Positions 41,855 through 50,356 of a DNA stretch of 64,000 nt are shown piece after piece. Origin of the DNA: JBBQLG01 sp964251665 (GTDB taxonomy: Bacteria > Bacteroidota > Bacteroidia > Cytophagales > Spirosomataceae); assembly GCA_964251665.1 (NCBI GenBank), contig CAXUKO010000002.1, positions 310,001 through 374,000 of the forward strand, written 5' to 3'. Numbering within the stretch: position 1 is the stretch's first letter; each line of letters begins with the position of its first letter. Both the position numbers and the translations under genes were made by a program. The notes below the pieces were generated by a model. The model was not told where the DNA came from. It worked only from the letters and a program-made list of their open reading frames with translations, and did not search any database.

Positions 41855-42694
41855 TCAGAAAAACTTTTTGTTGCGCAGGGTGAAGTTGTTGCCGTGGCTC
41901 AGCACATGAACCAGCAGGTTTTCGATAAAAATATCGTGCTCACTGTGCGCCACGGTGAGGTTCGCTTCTTTCAGGCTCCGGCCGTCGATGAGTGTGACCA
42001 AACCTGAGCCGATGGCTTCGAGTTTATTCCCTTTTCGGATAATGATGCCCGTGTCTTCTTCCAGCCCGATACCGATATGCGTCGGGTTTTGGGCTACGGC
42101 GAAGGCGAGTCGCCGGAAACGGCCCCGAACCAGAAAATGAGTGTCGATGATGGCTTCGTGCACGAGCGACAGCCCCGGAAAAAGATCAACTTCGGGCTGC
42201 AGGGCGTTCTCCGGCACACGGGGATAAATCATCAGGTCTGACATGACCATGGCTCCGGCGCTGGTACCGGCAATAACGAAGTGTTCGCGGAGGTAGCGTT
42301 CGTGGAGGAGCCGGGCAAACTCGGTGTTGGTAAAAACAGAGGTGAGCACCAATTGGTCGCCCCCGGAAAAGAGGATGCCCCCGCAGGCCTTGATTCGGGC
42401 CAGAATTTTGGGCTGATCGGCTTCCTGGGGTGAGGTAATGTGCATCTGCCGGACGTTGGTATGACCGAGCTTTTTGAACGAGCGCAGGTACTGGTTCGCA
42501 ACGGCCTGTGGAATACTGGACGCCGTTGTAACTACTTCCAAACAGGTATCGGGATTGTTTATCTCGGCAACCAGCCGGTACAGAATGCCGGAGTTGGCAA
42601 AGGTATGAACCGTATCGTGGACATGGAGTGGTTTGGCCCTGGCTCCTTTGTCCTCATTTCCGCCGATGGCAATCAGTGTACCGCGTATAACCAT
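41855..42694 (-). CDS. cphB: Cyanophycinase (peptidase S51), copy 1
   Basis: CphB breaks cyanophycin (poly-Asp with Arg side chains) into beta-Asp-Arg dipeptides. The 279-residue protein has LIAIGGNEDKG, GGILFSGGDQ, the nucleophile Ser145 in GTSAGAMVMSD, and IDTHFLVRGRFRRL. It lacks a signal peptide and is cytoplasmic. It is divergent from the second cyanophycinase, so the 130-base gap between them should hold both promoters. The two copies differ clearly in sequence, so they may act on different substrates or conditions. Confidence 0.9.
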   Translation of the reverse strand: MVIRGTLIAIGGNEDKGARAKPLHVHDTVHTFANSGILYRLVAEINNPDTCLEVVTTASSIPQAVANQYLRSFKKLGHTNVRQMHITSPQEADQPKILARIKACGGILFSGGDQLVLTSVFTNTEFARLLHERYLREHFVIAGTSAGAMVMSDLMIYPRVPENALQPEVDLFPGLSLVHEAIIDTHFLVRGRFRRLAFAVAQNPTHIGIGLEEDTGIIIRKGNKLEAIGSGLVTLIDGRSLKEANLTVAHSEHDIFIENLLVHVLSHGNNFTLRNKKFF

Positions 42695-42824
42695 GAGTAG
42701 CGCCGAATTTTACCAGCGCCCTGTGCTGTACGCCGGTACCCAATAATCAGTTTTATCCTACTAACACCGCAGTCTTCTATTGGTTCTATTGTTTTTTACT
42801 GAAACCCGACAAACAACAAACAGC

Positions 42825-43694
42825 ATGGCAGCACCAAAAGGAAAGCTGATCCCCATTGGCGGGGGGGAGGCCAAAAGTCAGGCAGACAATGAGTCGTCCA
42901 GCGAAATTCGTAAATCAAACTTTTTTGCATCCGGTATCCTCACCGAATTTTTAGAGCAGGCCGGGGGCAAAGATTCCCGCATTGTGGTAATACCGGCGGC
43001 TTCGGAAATCCCCGAAGAGGTGGGTAAAGACTACCTGGATGCGTTTCACCAGCTGGGCTGTAAACACGTTCAGGTGATGTACATCGACAGTGCCGAGGCC
43101 GCCGACCATGCCCATAACCTGCAACTAATAGACAAGGCCGATGGCGTGTTTTTCTCCGGGGGCGACCAGACAAAGTTGATCGATACCTTATTGGACAGCC
43201 GGTTGCTCCAGAAAATACAGCAGCGTTATCAGAACGATACCTTTGTGATTGCGGGTACGAGTGCGGGTGCAGCTGCCATGCCTGCACTGGCAATTAAAGA
43301 AGGGAAAAGTGCCGAGTCGCTCATTAAAGGCATGATTGAAACCGAAAAAGGCCTTTCCCTACTGCCCGAAGCCATCATTGATACCCACTTTATGCAGCGC
43401 AGCCGCCTGCCCCGGCTAACCGAAGCGGTGCTGCGTAACCCCGGCCTGCTGGGCATTGGCCTGTGTACGGACTCCGGCGTGGTTATTTCGGAGGGAAACA
43501 TCATGCGGGTCATTGGGTCAGGAAACGTGTTTATTCTTGACGCCGATGACATGAAGGATACCAATTATTACGAGGTTCCCGAACTCCAGCCCGTCTACGT
43601 CAGTAACCTGCGCCTGACTATTCTGGCCAAAGGCGCGACTTATTACCTGCGCGAGCGCACGTTTGCCAAAACAGAAGAAACGAGTTACTCGTAG
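42825..43694 (+). CDS. cphB: Cyanophycinase (peptidase S51), copy 2
   Basis: This 289-residue second cyanophycinase has KLIPIGGGEAKS, GVFFSGGDQTKL, the nucleophile Ser147 in GTSAGAAAMP, and IDTHFMQRSRLPRLTEAVLRNP. It has an LGIGLCTDSGVVI block where copy 1 has IGIGLEEDTGIII. The ATG at 42825 was chosen because the residues upstream do not fit the family. It converges on cphA across a perfect inverted repeat. Confidence 0.9.
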   Translation: MAAPKGKLIPIGGGEAKSQADNESSSEIRKSNFFASGILTEFLEQAGGKDSRIVVIPAASEIPEEVGKDYLDAFHQLGCKHVQVMYIDSAEAADHAHNLQLIDKADGVFFSGGDQTKLIDTLLDSRLLQKIQQRYQNDTFVIAGTSAGAAAMPALAIKEGKSAESLIKGMIETEKGLSLLPEAIIDTHFMQRSRLPRLTEAVLRNPGLLGIGLCTDSGVVISEGNIMRVIGSGNVFILDADDMKDTNYYEVPELQPVYVSNLRLTILAKGATYYLRERTFAKTEETSYS

Positions 43695-43748
43695 AAATAG
43701 ACCCGCATGCATTGGCGGACCGACAGATTCTTATGATGGCACAAAACG

Positions 43749-43829
43749 TTGCGTTTGTCATCCTGAGGTACGAAGGATCTTAGCGATTTGGTGGCTAAGA
43801 TCCTTCGTACCTCAGGATGACAAACGCAA
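43749..43829. repeat. Family B inverted repeat between cphB and cphA
   Basis: A perfect 36-bp stem encloses a 9-nt loop. The arm contains GTCATCCTGAGGTACGAAGG and ATCTTAGC. The 50238-50308 element has the same arms with a T-to-G change, matched by A-to-C in the other arm. It can act as a bidirectional terminator for the convergent pair. Confidence 0.85.
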
Positions 43830-43908
43830 TCTCAGATTGAAAATCCGAAACAACTTTAATCATAAGAATCTGTCGGTTCGCCGACGCGGGTTTATTCTCA
43901 CCGTTTAC

Positions 43909-46614
43909 TCAGGCACTTACCAGCAAATCAGGGTGCAGTTCAAACTGCTCTTCCAGTTCTTTAAACTCCCGGATAATCTCGACGGACCGGTTAATGCGAT
44001 CCGACAGGTGAACAATCATGGTGGCGTGCTGCACATGTTTAATGGCATACGTCAGCGCGGCCAGTTCATCGGGAATAACCTGAATGGGCTTGTGCTCGTC
44101 TATTTCATGGACCCCCTGTTTAATCAGATCCGCAATCTGGTCTTTATCCCGGCCCCGGCTGTCTTCGTCGAAGCGGATAATGATTTCGTCGAAGATGCCG
44201 CCCGCAATCCGGCCAACAGCGATAATATCTTCATCGCGCCGGTCGCCGACACCCGTCAGAATACCCACTTTACGAACAACACCCGCCTGTTTGATGTATT
44301 CGCCCAGCGCTTCCAGCCCATGCGGATTGTGCGCATAATCGACCAGCACGCAGTAGTTTCGGAAACAAAAGAGGTTCATCCGGCCGGGCGTGTTCTCAAA
44401 CGATGGCACAAAGGACCGCAGCCCTTCGGCAATAAGCGGGATGGGTATATTCTGGCAGTATACAGATAGCACAGCCGCCATGATGTTCTCGATCATGAAC
44501 GGGGCTTTCCCATCGAACGCCAGTGGGATATGTTTGATATGCTCGACGGGAAACCGCTCGTCACCCCGCCGAATGGTGATATACCCGTCTTCGTACACGG
44601 CCGCCAGACCACCCGCCCGGTAGTGGGCCACGATACGTTCGCCTGCCGGGTTCATGCTGAACAGGGCAACGTTACAACGCAGGTCGTGCCGCATGGCAAA
44701 GGTGTGGTCATTATCCGCGTTCAGCACGGCGTAGCCGCTGGGCTTCACGCTTTCGGGCACAATGGCTTTAACGCGGGCCATATCTTCCACGGAGTTAATG
44801 TCGCGCAGGCCGAGGTGATCAGCGGCTACGTTGGTCACTACGCCCACGTCGCACTGATCGAAGGCCAGCCCGGACCGCAGCATACCGCCCCGCGCGCACT
44901 CCAGCACCGCAAACTCAACCGAAGAGTCCTGTAGCACTTTCTGTGCACTCACCGGGCCGGTACAGTCGCCTTCTTCAATGAGCGTATCGCCGATGTAAAC
45001 GCCATCTGTGGTAGTAAAGCCGACCGTATAACCCGCCTGTTTTACCAGATGCCGGGTAAGGCGGGTCGTCGTGGTCTTCCCATTCGTACCCGTGATGGCA
45101 ACAATCGGAATACGGCCCCGCGTGGACTCGCCCGGCATGGATTTGCCCGGCGTGGACTCGCCGGGCATGAAAAAGCCAGCCTTCGTTTCCGGAAAGAGCA
45201 TGTCGGCAATCGCTTTGCCAACGTCGCGCGGTTTACCGGCCGAGGGGTGCGTGTGCATCCGTAGACCCGGCCCGGCGTTCACTTCGATCACAACGGCGCC
45301 GGATGCCCGTAGCGAACGGGTAATGTCTTTTGCAATTACGTCGATACCGCAAATATCCAGGCCAATCAGCCGGGCGGTGCGTTCGGCCATCGCCTTGATT
45401 TCGGGATGCACCGTATCGGTCACATCAACAGAGGTGCCGCCCGTGCTCAGATTGGCGGTTTTTTTCAGGTACAACTCCTGACCGGCTGGCAGTACCGTGT
45501 CCGGGGTCAGGTTATGCTCCTTCAGGCAGGTGAGCGTAGCCTCATCGAGCGTAATCTTCGTAAGCAGGTTCACGTGGCCATTACCGCGCCGGGGATCGCG
45601 GTTTATGGCATCAACCAGTTGCCGGATGGTCGATGTTCCGTCGCCGATGACCCGGGCCGGAATCCGCTGGGCTACCGCGCAGAGTTTGTAGTCGATCACT
45701 AACAGCCGGTAATCATGTCCGTGCGCAAACTGTTCGATCAGGACGCTGTCGCCATGTTCCTTTGCCATCAGAAACGCGTCGAACAAGGCCCCGACGGTCT
45801 GAATGTTGGTTGTTACGCCCCGGCCGTGATTTCCATCCAAGGGCTTCACTACCAGCGGGAAGTCGAGCCGACGCAGCACATCCTGAAGGTCATTTTCGGT
45901 ATGCACTACTTCACCAGCAGGTACGGGGATGTTGGCGTTCCCTAACCGCCGTTTGGTTTCGTTCTTATCGGCGGCCAGTTCGACGGCAATATTGCTGGTC
46001 TGACTGCTGACGGTGGCCTGTATACGCTTCTGCCGGGCACCGTAGCCTAACTGCACCGTTGAGTCGGTATCGAGCCGGAGGTACGGAATTCCTTTCTGAA
46101 CACAGGCATTCACAATGGCCGACGTGCTGGGTCCTAACCGGTCTTCTTCGTAAAGTGTATTCAACTGGGAAATAGCAGCCTGAAGATCATAGGGCTTATC
46201 CGCTACCAGTGCCTGCGCAATATTGACGGCGCAATGAGCCGCGTGCAACCCCGCCCGCTCTTCCTGATAAGCAAATACGACGTTATAAACACCATATTCG
46301 CCCGTGCTGCGGGTGCGGCCAAACCCGCAGTCAATACCGGCCAGTGTCTGAATTTCAAGGGCAATATGTTCAATAATATGGCCCATCCAGGTGCCGTGCT
46401 CAACCCGGTAGAAAAATCCACCCGGCCGCCCCTCTGAACATTCGTGGCTATAGAGGCTGGGTATAAGCGTTCTCAGCCGTTCATAAAAGCCATCGATCCG
46501 GTTCGACGGACGTTCTTCCAACTCCTCTAAATCCAATCGCATCACGATCAGCTTATGACGCCTGATTGACCAGTAATTTGGGCCTTTCAGAGCACGAATA
46601 TCAATAATTTTCAT
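43909..46614 (-). CDS. cphA: Cyanophycin synthetase CphA
   Basis: CphA polymerises Asp and Arg with ATP into cyanophycin, a nitrogen and carbon store. The 901-residue product has the CphA N-terminal domain (residues 1-200: GPNYWSIRRHKLIVMRLDLEELEERPSN), an ATP-grasp domain (about 210-480) for Asp addition, and a Mur-ligase-like domain (about 490-890) with GTNGKTTTTRL and DYAHNPHGLEALG for Arg addition. A linker of three 5-residue MPGES-type repeats joins the last two. It stands opposite the degradation genes, so synthesis and breakdown are encoded together. Confidence 0.94.
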   Translation of the reverse strand: MKIIDIRALKGPNYWSIRRHKLIVMRLDLEELEERPSNRIDGFYERLRTLIPSLYSHECSEGRPGGFFYRVEHGTWMGHIIEHIALEIQTLAGIDCGFGRTRSTGEYGVYNVVFAYQEERAGLHAAHCAVNIAQALVADKPYDLQAAISQLNTLYEEDRLGPSTSAIVNACVQKGIPYLRLDTDSTVQLGYGARQKRIQATVSSQTSNIAVELAADKNETKRRLGNANIPVPAGEVVHTENDLQDVLRRLDFPLVVKPLDGNHGRGVTTNIQTVGALFDAFLMAKEHGDSVLIEQFAHGHDYRLLVIDYKLCAVAQRIPARVIGDGTSTIRQLVDAINRDPRRGNGHVNLLTKITLDEATLTCLKEHNLTPDTVLPAGQELYLKKTANLSTGGTSVDVTDTVHPEIKAMAERTARLIGLDICGIDVIAKDITRSLRASGAVVIEVNAGPGLRMHTHPSAGKPRDVGKAIADMLFPETKAGFFMPGESTPGKSMPGESTRGRIPIVAITGTNGKTTTTRLTRHLVKQAGYTVGFTTTDGVYIGDTLIEEGDCTGPVSAQKVLQDSSVEFAVLECARGGMLRSGLAFDQCDVGVVTNVAADHLGLRDINSVEDMARVKAIVPESVKPSGYAVLNADNDHTFAMRHDLRCNVALFSMNPAGERIVAHYRAGGLAAVYEDGYITIRRGDERFPVEHIKHIPLAFDGKAPFMIENIMAAVLSVYCQNIPIPLIAEGLRSFVPSFENTPGRMNLFCFRNYCVLVDYAHNPHGLEALGEYIKQAGVVRKVGILTGVGDRRDEDIIAVGRIAGGIFDEIIIRFDEDSRGRDKDQIADLIKQGVHEIDEHKPIQVIPDELAALTYAIKHVQHATMIVHLSDRINRSVEIIREFKELEEQFELHPDLLVSA
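45121..45168. repeat. 15-base tandem repeat in the cphA linker
   Basis: Three units of 15 bases (on the plus strand CGTGGACTCGCCCGG and two variants) encode MPGES-TPGKS-MPGES within the linker between the ATP-grasp and Mur-ligase domains. The reading frame is kept, so the number of copies could vary. Confidence 0.8.
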
Positions 46615-46877
46615 GGTTGGTTTTGTCGGTTATAGAGTCTGATGCTGTTCGGTAATCAAGCTATTGCTGTGTGCTTGTTATGGTAATTTAAAGTGATATA
46701 CTTTAACTATTTCACGGGGCTATTTGCTGAAAGTCCTTTAAAAACTGGTTAGGCAACCGAATAGTTTAGCTGCAATTCTGACTGTGAGGTTATGGTTGCG
46801 CACAACTCATAAACTACCCAGGTCAGCACCGTTTTCAGGCTGGAAAACAGTAGTCTCCCCAATGTTTTTGGCTAATG

Positions 46878-46970
46878 CCGGTGCTGTAGCCTAGACGCCT
46901 ACGTCTGGTAGCCTCCGGTAGCTTAGTTACTGGTCAACACCAGACGTAGGCGTCTGGGCTACAGCACCGG
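46878..46970. repeat. Family A palindromic repeat, copy 3
   Basis: A stem of about 32 bp with one mismatch (T opposite G) flanks a loop with CTCCGGTAGCTTAGTTAC. The arm core GACGCCTACGTCTGG equals that of copy 2. It lies between divergent genes, so it is not a terminator for either. Confidence 0.85.
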
Positions 46971-47110
46971 TGGCGGCTAAAAATTAAAGTGGAGTACAAC
47001 GCTTTTTTTGGGTCGCTGACGGAATATACAGGTACAGGCCGATTCGATGGCGATACCAAATTTGTCTAAATGATTGTTCGGCTTTTAAGCCATAAATAGG
47101 CGTTTATTTG

Positions 47111-47118
47111 TATTTTTG
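47111..47118 (+). promoter_or_regulatory. Putative -7 box of the amidohydrolase gene
   Basis: TATTTTTG matches TAnnTTTG and lies 33 bases before the start codon. No convincing -33 TTTG is at the right distance. Confidence 0.4.
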
Positions 47119-47151
47119 ACGTTTTCCCAGTTAACGCTTCCCAATCACTTC

Positions 47152-50100
47152 ATGAAAAAACAATACATTCCAGTAGCCCTGCTGGCCGGGTTTCTGCCCT
47201 TGGCTGGTTGGGCACAAACGACCTTTCCGCGCAATGGCGTCTTCGATGAACGGCCGGGTGTATACGCTTTCACCCACGCCAGTATTGTCGTTGATCCGCA
47301 AACCACCCTTGACGATGCGACCCTGCTGATCCGAAATGGCGTGATCGAAGCGGTGGGCAAGAACGTAAAACTGCCCGCCGGTACCGTCGCCACCGACCTG
47401 AAAGGCAAGCGAATTTATCCCGCGCTGATCGACCTCGAATCTGATTACGGTATGCCGGAACAGGTTCGCGCTGCTGGTGGCCGTGGCGGTGTTCCGCAGT
47501 ACGAATCCAATAAAAAAGGGGCCTACTACTGGAATCAGGCTATTCAGCCCGAAACTGACGCGGCCATGCTGTTTAAAGCCGACAGTAAAAAAGCCGACGA
47601 ACTCCGTAAGCTTGGTTTCGGTACGGTGCTGGCCCATAATCACGACGGTATTGTCCGGGGCAGCGGGACGCTGGTTGCGCTGGCCGACGACCGCGAAAAT
47701 ATGGTTGTGCTGCGTAACAACGCTTCGGCCCATTACTCGTTTGCCAAAGGCTCGTCGGGGCAGGCGTATCCCAACTCACCTATGGGGGCGGTAGCGTTGC
47801 TACGGCAGGCGATGTACGATGCCGACTGGTACAAAAAAGGTGGGGCCAAAGAGCAGGCTAACCTGTCGCTGGCCGCTCTGAACCGTTTGCAGGGCGTTCC
47901 GGCCATCTTTGAGTCCGGTGATAAATCAAGTATTCTGCGGGCCGATAAAATCGGTGATGAATTTGGTGTTCAGTACATCATCAAAACCAACGGCGATGAG
48001 TATCAGCGGTTAGAAGAGGTAAAAACGTCGGGTGCGTCGCTGATTGTGCCGGTCAATTTTCCGGTCGCCTACGATGTAGAAGATGCCTGGGATGCCGACA
48101 ACGTATCGATGGCCGAACTAAAACACTGGGAAATGGCTCCCGCCAACGCCGGTATGCTGGCCGGAGCGGGTGTACCCTTCGCCCTGACGAGCGCGGGTTT
48201 ACGGGCCAAAACCGACTTCTGGCCTAACGTCCGCAAAGCCATCGAATATGGCCTGTCGGAGCAGAAAGCCCTCGAAGCCCTGACGATTACACCCGCCAAA
48301 CTGATAAAAGCCGACGATCAGGTGGGGTCACTGACGAAGGGGAAAGTAGCCTCGTTCATCATCACCAATGGCAACCTGTTCAGTCCTGATGTGGTCATCT
48401 ACGAGAACTGGGTACAGGGTAAACCATACGTGTTCGCCGATAAAAATGCTCCTGATCTGCGGGGTGTATGGAAGCTGACCGTTGGAACGCAAACGAACCT
48501 GAAACTGACTATTTCCGGTAAATCGCCTGAGAAGCCCGAGTATGCCTTGGCCGCTGATACGCTCAAACTCACAGCCCCCAAAGTCGCTATCAGCAATGAC
48601 GTGGTGTCGATTCAGACTGCTCTGGATAAAAAGCCGGGTGCTGGCATGACACGCCTGGCGGGTTATGTAAACGGCACGACTATGCAGGGTGAAGGCGAAA
48701 CGCCCGGCGGCCAATCGGTTAAGTGGTCCGCGACGCGCACCGGTGATGCGCCCTTGTCTACGTCGGCGGTATCGACAACAGCCACGATAGCTAAAGCCGA
48801 CACAGCGAAGCCGAAAAAGCCGGAAATTGGTCAGATGCTATATCCATTCACGGGTTTGGGCAACCTGCAGAAGCCAAAGCCGCAGACCATGCTGATTCGT
48901 AATGCAACGGTCTGGACGAATGAAAAAGACGGTATTGTGCAAAATACGGACGTGTTCGTGACGAATGGTAAAATCTCGAAGATTGGTAAAAACCTGCCAG
49001 TCCCAGCCGATGTAGCCGTATTCGACGGGACGGGTAAGCACCTCACCAACGGTATTATCGATGAACACTCGCATATTGCCCTGTTCTCGATCAACGAAGG
49101 TGCACAGTCGTCGTCGGCCGAGGTTCGCATGACTGATGTTATCAATGCCGACGATGCCAACATCTACCGGCAGTTAGCGGGTGGCGTTACATCGGCCCAA
49201 CTGTTGCACGGCTCGGCCAATGCCATTGGCGGGCAGTCGGCGCTGGTGAAACTTAAGTGGGGCGAAGGCCCGGCCGGTATGCTGATTCCGGGTGCCGATG
49301 GGTTCATCAAGTTCGCGCTGGGTGAGAACGTAAAGCAGGCCAATTACCCCAATCCGAACGCGCTGACCCGATTTCCTCAATCGCGGATGGGGGTTGAGCA
49401 GGTGTTTGTGGATCATTTCACCCGCGCCCGTGAATACGCCGAAGGCTGGGCTAAATACAACGCCCTGAATGCGAAAGACAAAGCCGCTGCCGTAGCTCCG
49501 CGCCGGGACATTGAACTCGACGCTATTGCCGAAATTCTGGCTAAAAAGCGGTTCATTACCTGCCACTCCTACGTACAGTCCGAAATCAACATGCTCATGC
49601 ACGTCGCCGATTCGCTGGGCTTCCGGGTGAATACCTTTACCCACATTCTGGAGGGCTATAAAATGGCCGACAAGATGGCGAAGCACGGTATTGGTGGCTC
49701 TACGTTCTCGGACTGGTGGGCCTACAAGGCCGAAGTACATGATGCCATACCGTACAATGCAGCTCTGATGACCAAAGAAGGCGTGGTCGTGTCGATCAAC
49801 TCCGACGATGCTGAAATGGCCCGTCGGTTGAATCAGGAAGCGGCCAAAACGGTCGAATACGGCGGTGTATCGGAAGAGGATGCCTGGAAAATGGTAACCC
49901 TGAACCCGGCTAAACTCCTGCATTTAGATAGTCATATGGGCAGCATTCGGGTTGGTAAAGACGCCGATCTGGTGCTCTGGAATGCACACCCACTGGCGAT
50001 TTATGCCCGGCCTGAAATCACGGTGATCGACGGCGCCATTTACTTCTCGCTGAAAGACGAAGAAGCCAAGCGGGTTGCTATGCAAAAGGAACGCGCCCGC

Positions 50101-50235
50101 CTGATTCAGAAGTCGCTGACGGCTAAAGCTGGAGGTTCATCAACCGCCCGTCCGGCTCCCCGTCGGATGCGGATGTGGCATTGCGAAGATGTCGAAGGGG
50201 TGATGGCAGAAGGAGAAAACATGAGTGGAAAATGA
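47152..50235 (+). CDS. Exported two-domain amidohydrolase
   Basis: This 1027-residue protein has a signal peptide (MKKQYIPVALLAGFLPLAGWAQ) and two amidohydrolase-superfamily halves. The first (about residues 25-445) lacks the metal-binding HxH at its expected place (IYPALIDLESDYG). The second (about 580-1000) has the full set: NGIIDEHSHIALFS, FITCHSYVQSE, FTHILEGYK and VVVSINSDDAEM. So the first half is probably non-catalytic. It is likely periplasmic, with unknown cyclic amide or dipeptide substrate. A linker of about 110 residues separates the halves. Confidence 0.82.
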   Translation: MKKQYIPVALLAGFLPLAGWAQTTFPRNGVFDERPGVYAFTHASIVVDPQTTLDDATLLIRNGVIEAVGKNVKLPAGTVATDLKGKRIYPALIDLESDYGMPEQVRAAGGRGGVPQYESNKKGAYYWNQAIQPETDAAMLFKADSKKADELRKLGFGTVLAHNHDGIVRGSGTLVALADDRENMVVLRNNASAHYSFAKGSSGQAYPNSPMGAVALLRQAMYDADWYKKGGAKEQANLSLAALNRLQGVPAIFESGDKSSILRADKIGDEFGVQYIIKTNGDEYQRLEEVKTSGASLIVPVNFPVAYDVEDAWDADNVSMAELKHWEMAPANAGMLAGAGVPFALTSAGLRAKTDFWPNVRKAIEYGLSEQKALEALTITPAKLIKADDQVGSLTKGKVASFIITNGNLFSPDVVIYENWVQGKPYVFADKNAPDLRGVWKLTVGTQTNLKLTISGKSPEKPEYALAADTLKLTAPKVAISNDVVSIQTALDKKPGAGMTRLAGYVNGTTMQGEGETPGGQSVKWSATRTGDAPLSTSAVSTTATIAKADTAKPKKPEIGQMLYPFTGLGNLQKPKPQTMLIRNATVWTNEKDGIVQNTDVFVTNGKISKIGKNLPVPADVAVFDGTGKHLTNGIIDEHSHIALFSINEGAQSSSAEVRMTDVINADDANIYRQLAGGVTSAQLLHGSANAIGGQSALVKLKWGEGPAGMLIPGADGFIKFALGENVKQANYPNPNALTRFPQSRMGVEQVFVDHFTRAREYAEGWAKYNALNAKDKAAAVAPRRDIELDAIAEILAKKRFITCHSYVQSEINMLMHVADSLGFRVNTFTHILEGYKMADKMAKHGIGGSTFSDWWAYKAEVHDAIPYNAALMTKEGVVVSINSDDAEMARRLNQEAAKTVEYGGVSEEDAWKMVTLNPAKLLHLDSHMGSIRVGKDADLVLWNAHPLAIYARPEITVIDGAIYFSLKDEEAKRVAMQKERARLIQKSLTAKAGGSSTARPAPRRMRMWHCEDVEGVMAEGENMSGK

Positions 50236-50237
50236 TT

Positions 50238-50308
50238 TTTGTCATCCTGAGGGACGAAGGATCTTAGCTACCCAATCGCTAAGATCCTTCGTCCCTCAGG
50301 ATGACAAA
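50238..50308. repeat. Family B inverted repeat between the amidohydrolase genes
   Basis: A 31-bp perfect stem with a 9-nt loop starts right after the first amidohydrolase gene. It is the second copy of the 43749-43829 element. A G replaces T in one arm and C replaces A in the other, so pairing is preserved. Confidence 0.85.
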
Positions 50309-50356
50309 TGACAAATCAATTCAATCTGGTAGACTTGATTACATAGCACACAACCA

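Larger units (their letters stand above)
46615..47151. other. Long divergent intergenic region (537 bases)
   Basis: It separates cphA from the amidohydrolase gene. It contains the family A repeat copy 3 (46878-46970) and a -7-like box at 47111-47118 near its right end. The rest is A+T-rich without an open frame I believe in. It should carry the cphA promoter, which I could not locate. Confidence 0.5.

Noticed and set aside
43749..50308. The two family B hairpins as ends of one composite transposon carrying cphA
   Set aside because: They are spaced 6.5 kb apart but each is a complete hairpin, no transposase lies between them and no target duplication is visible.
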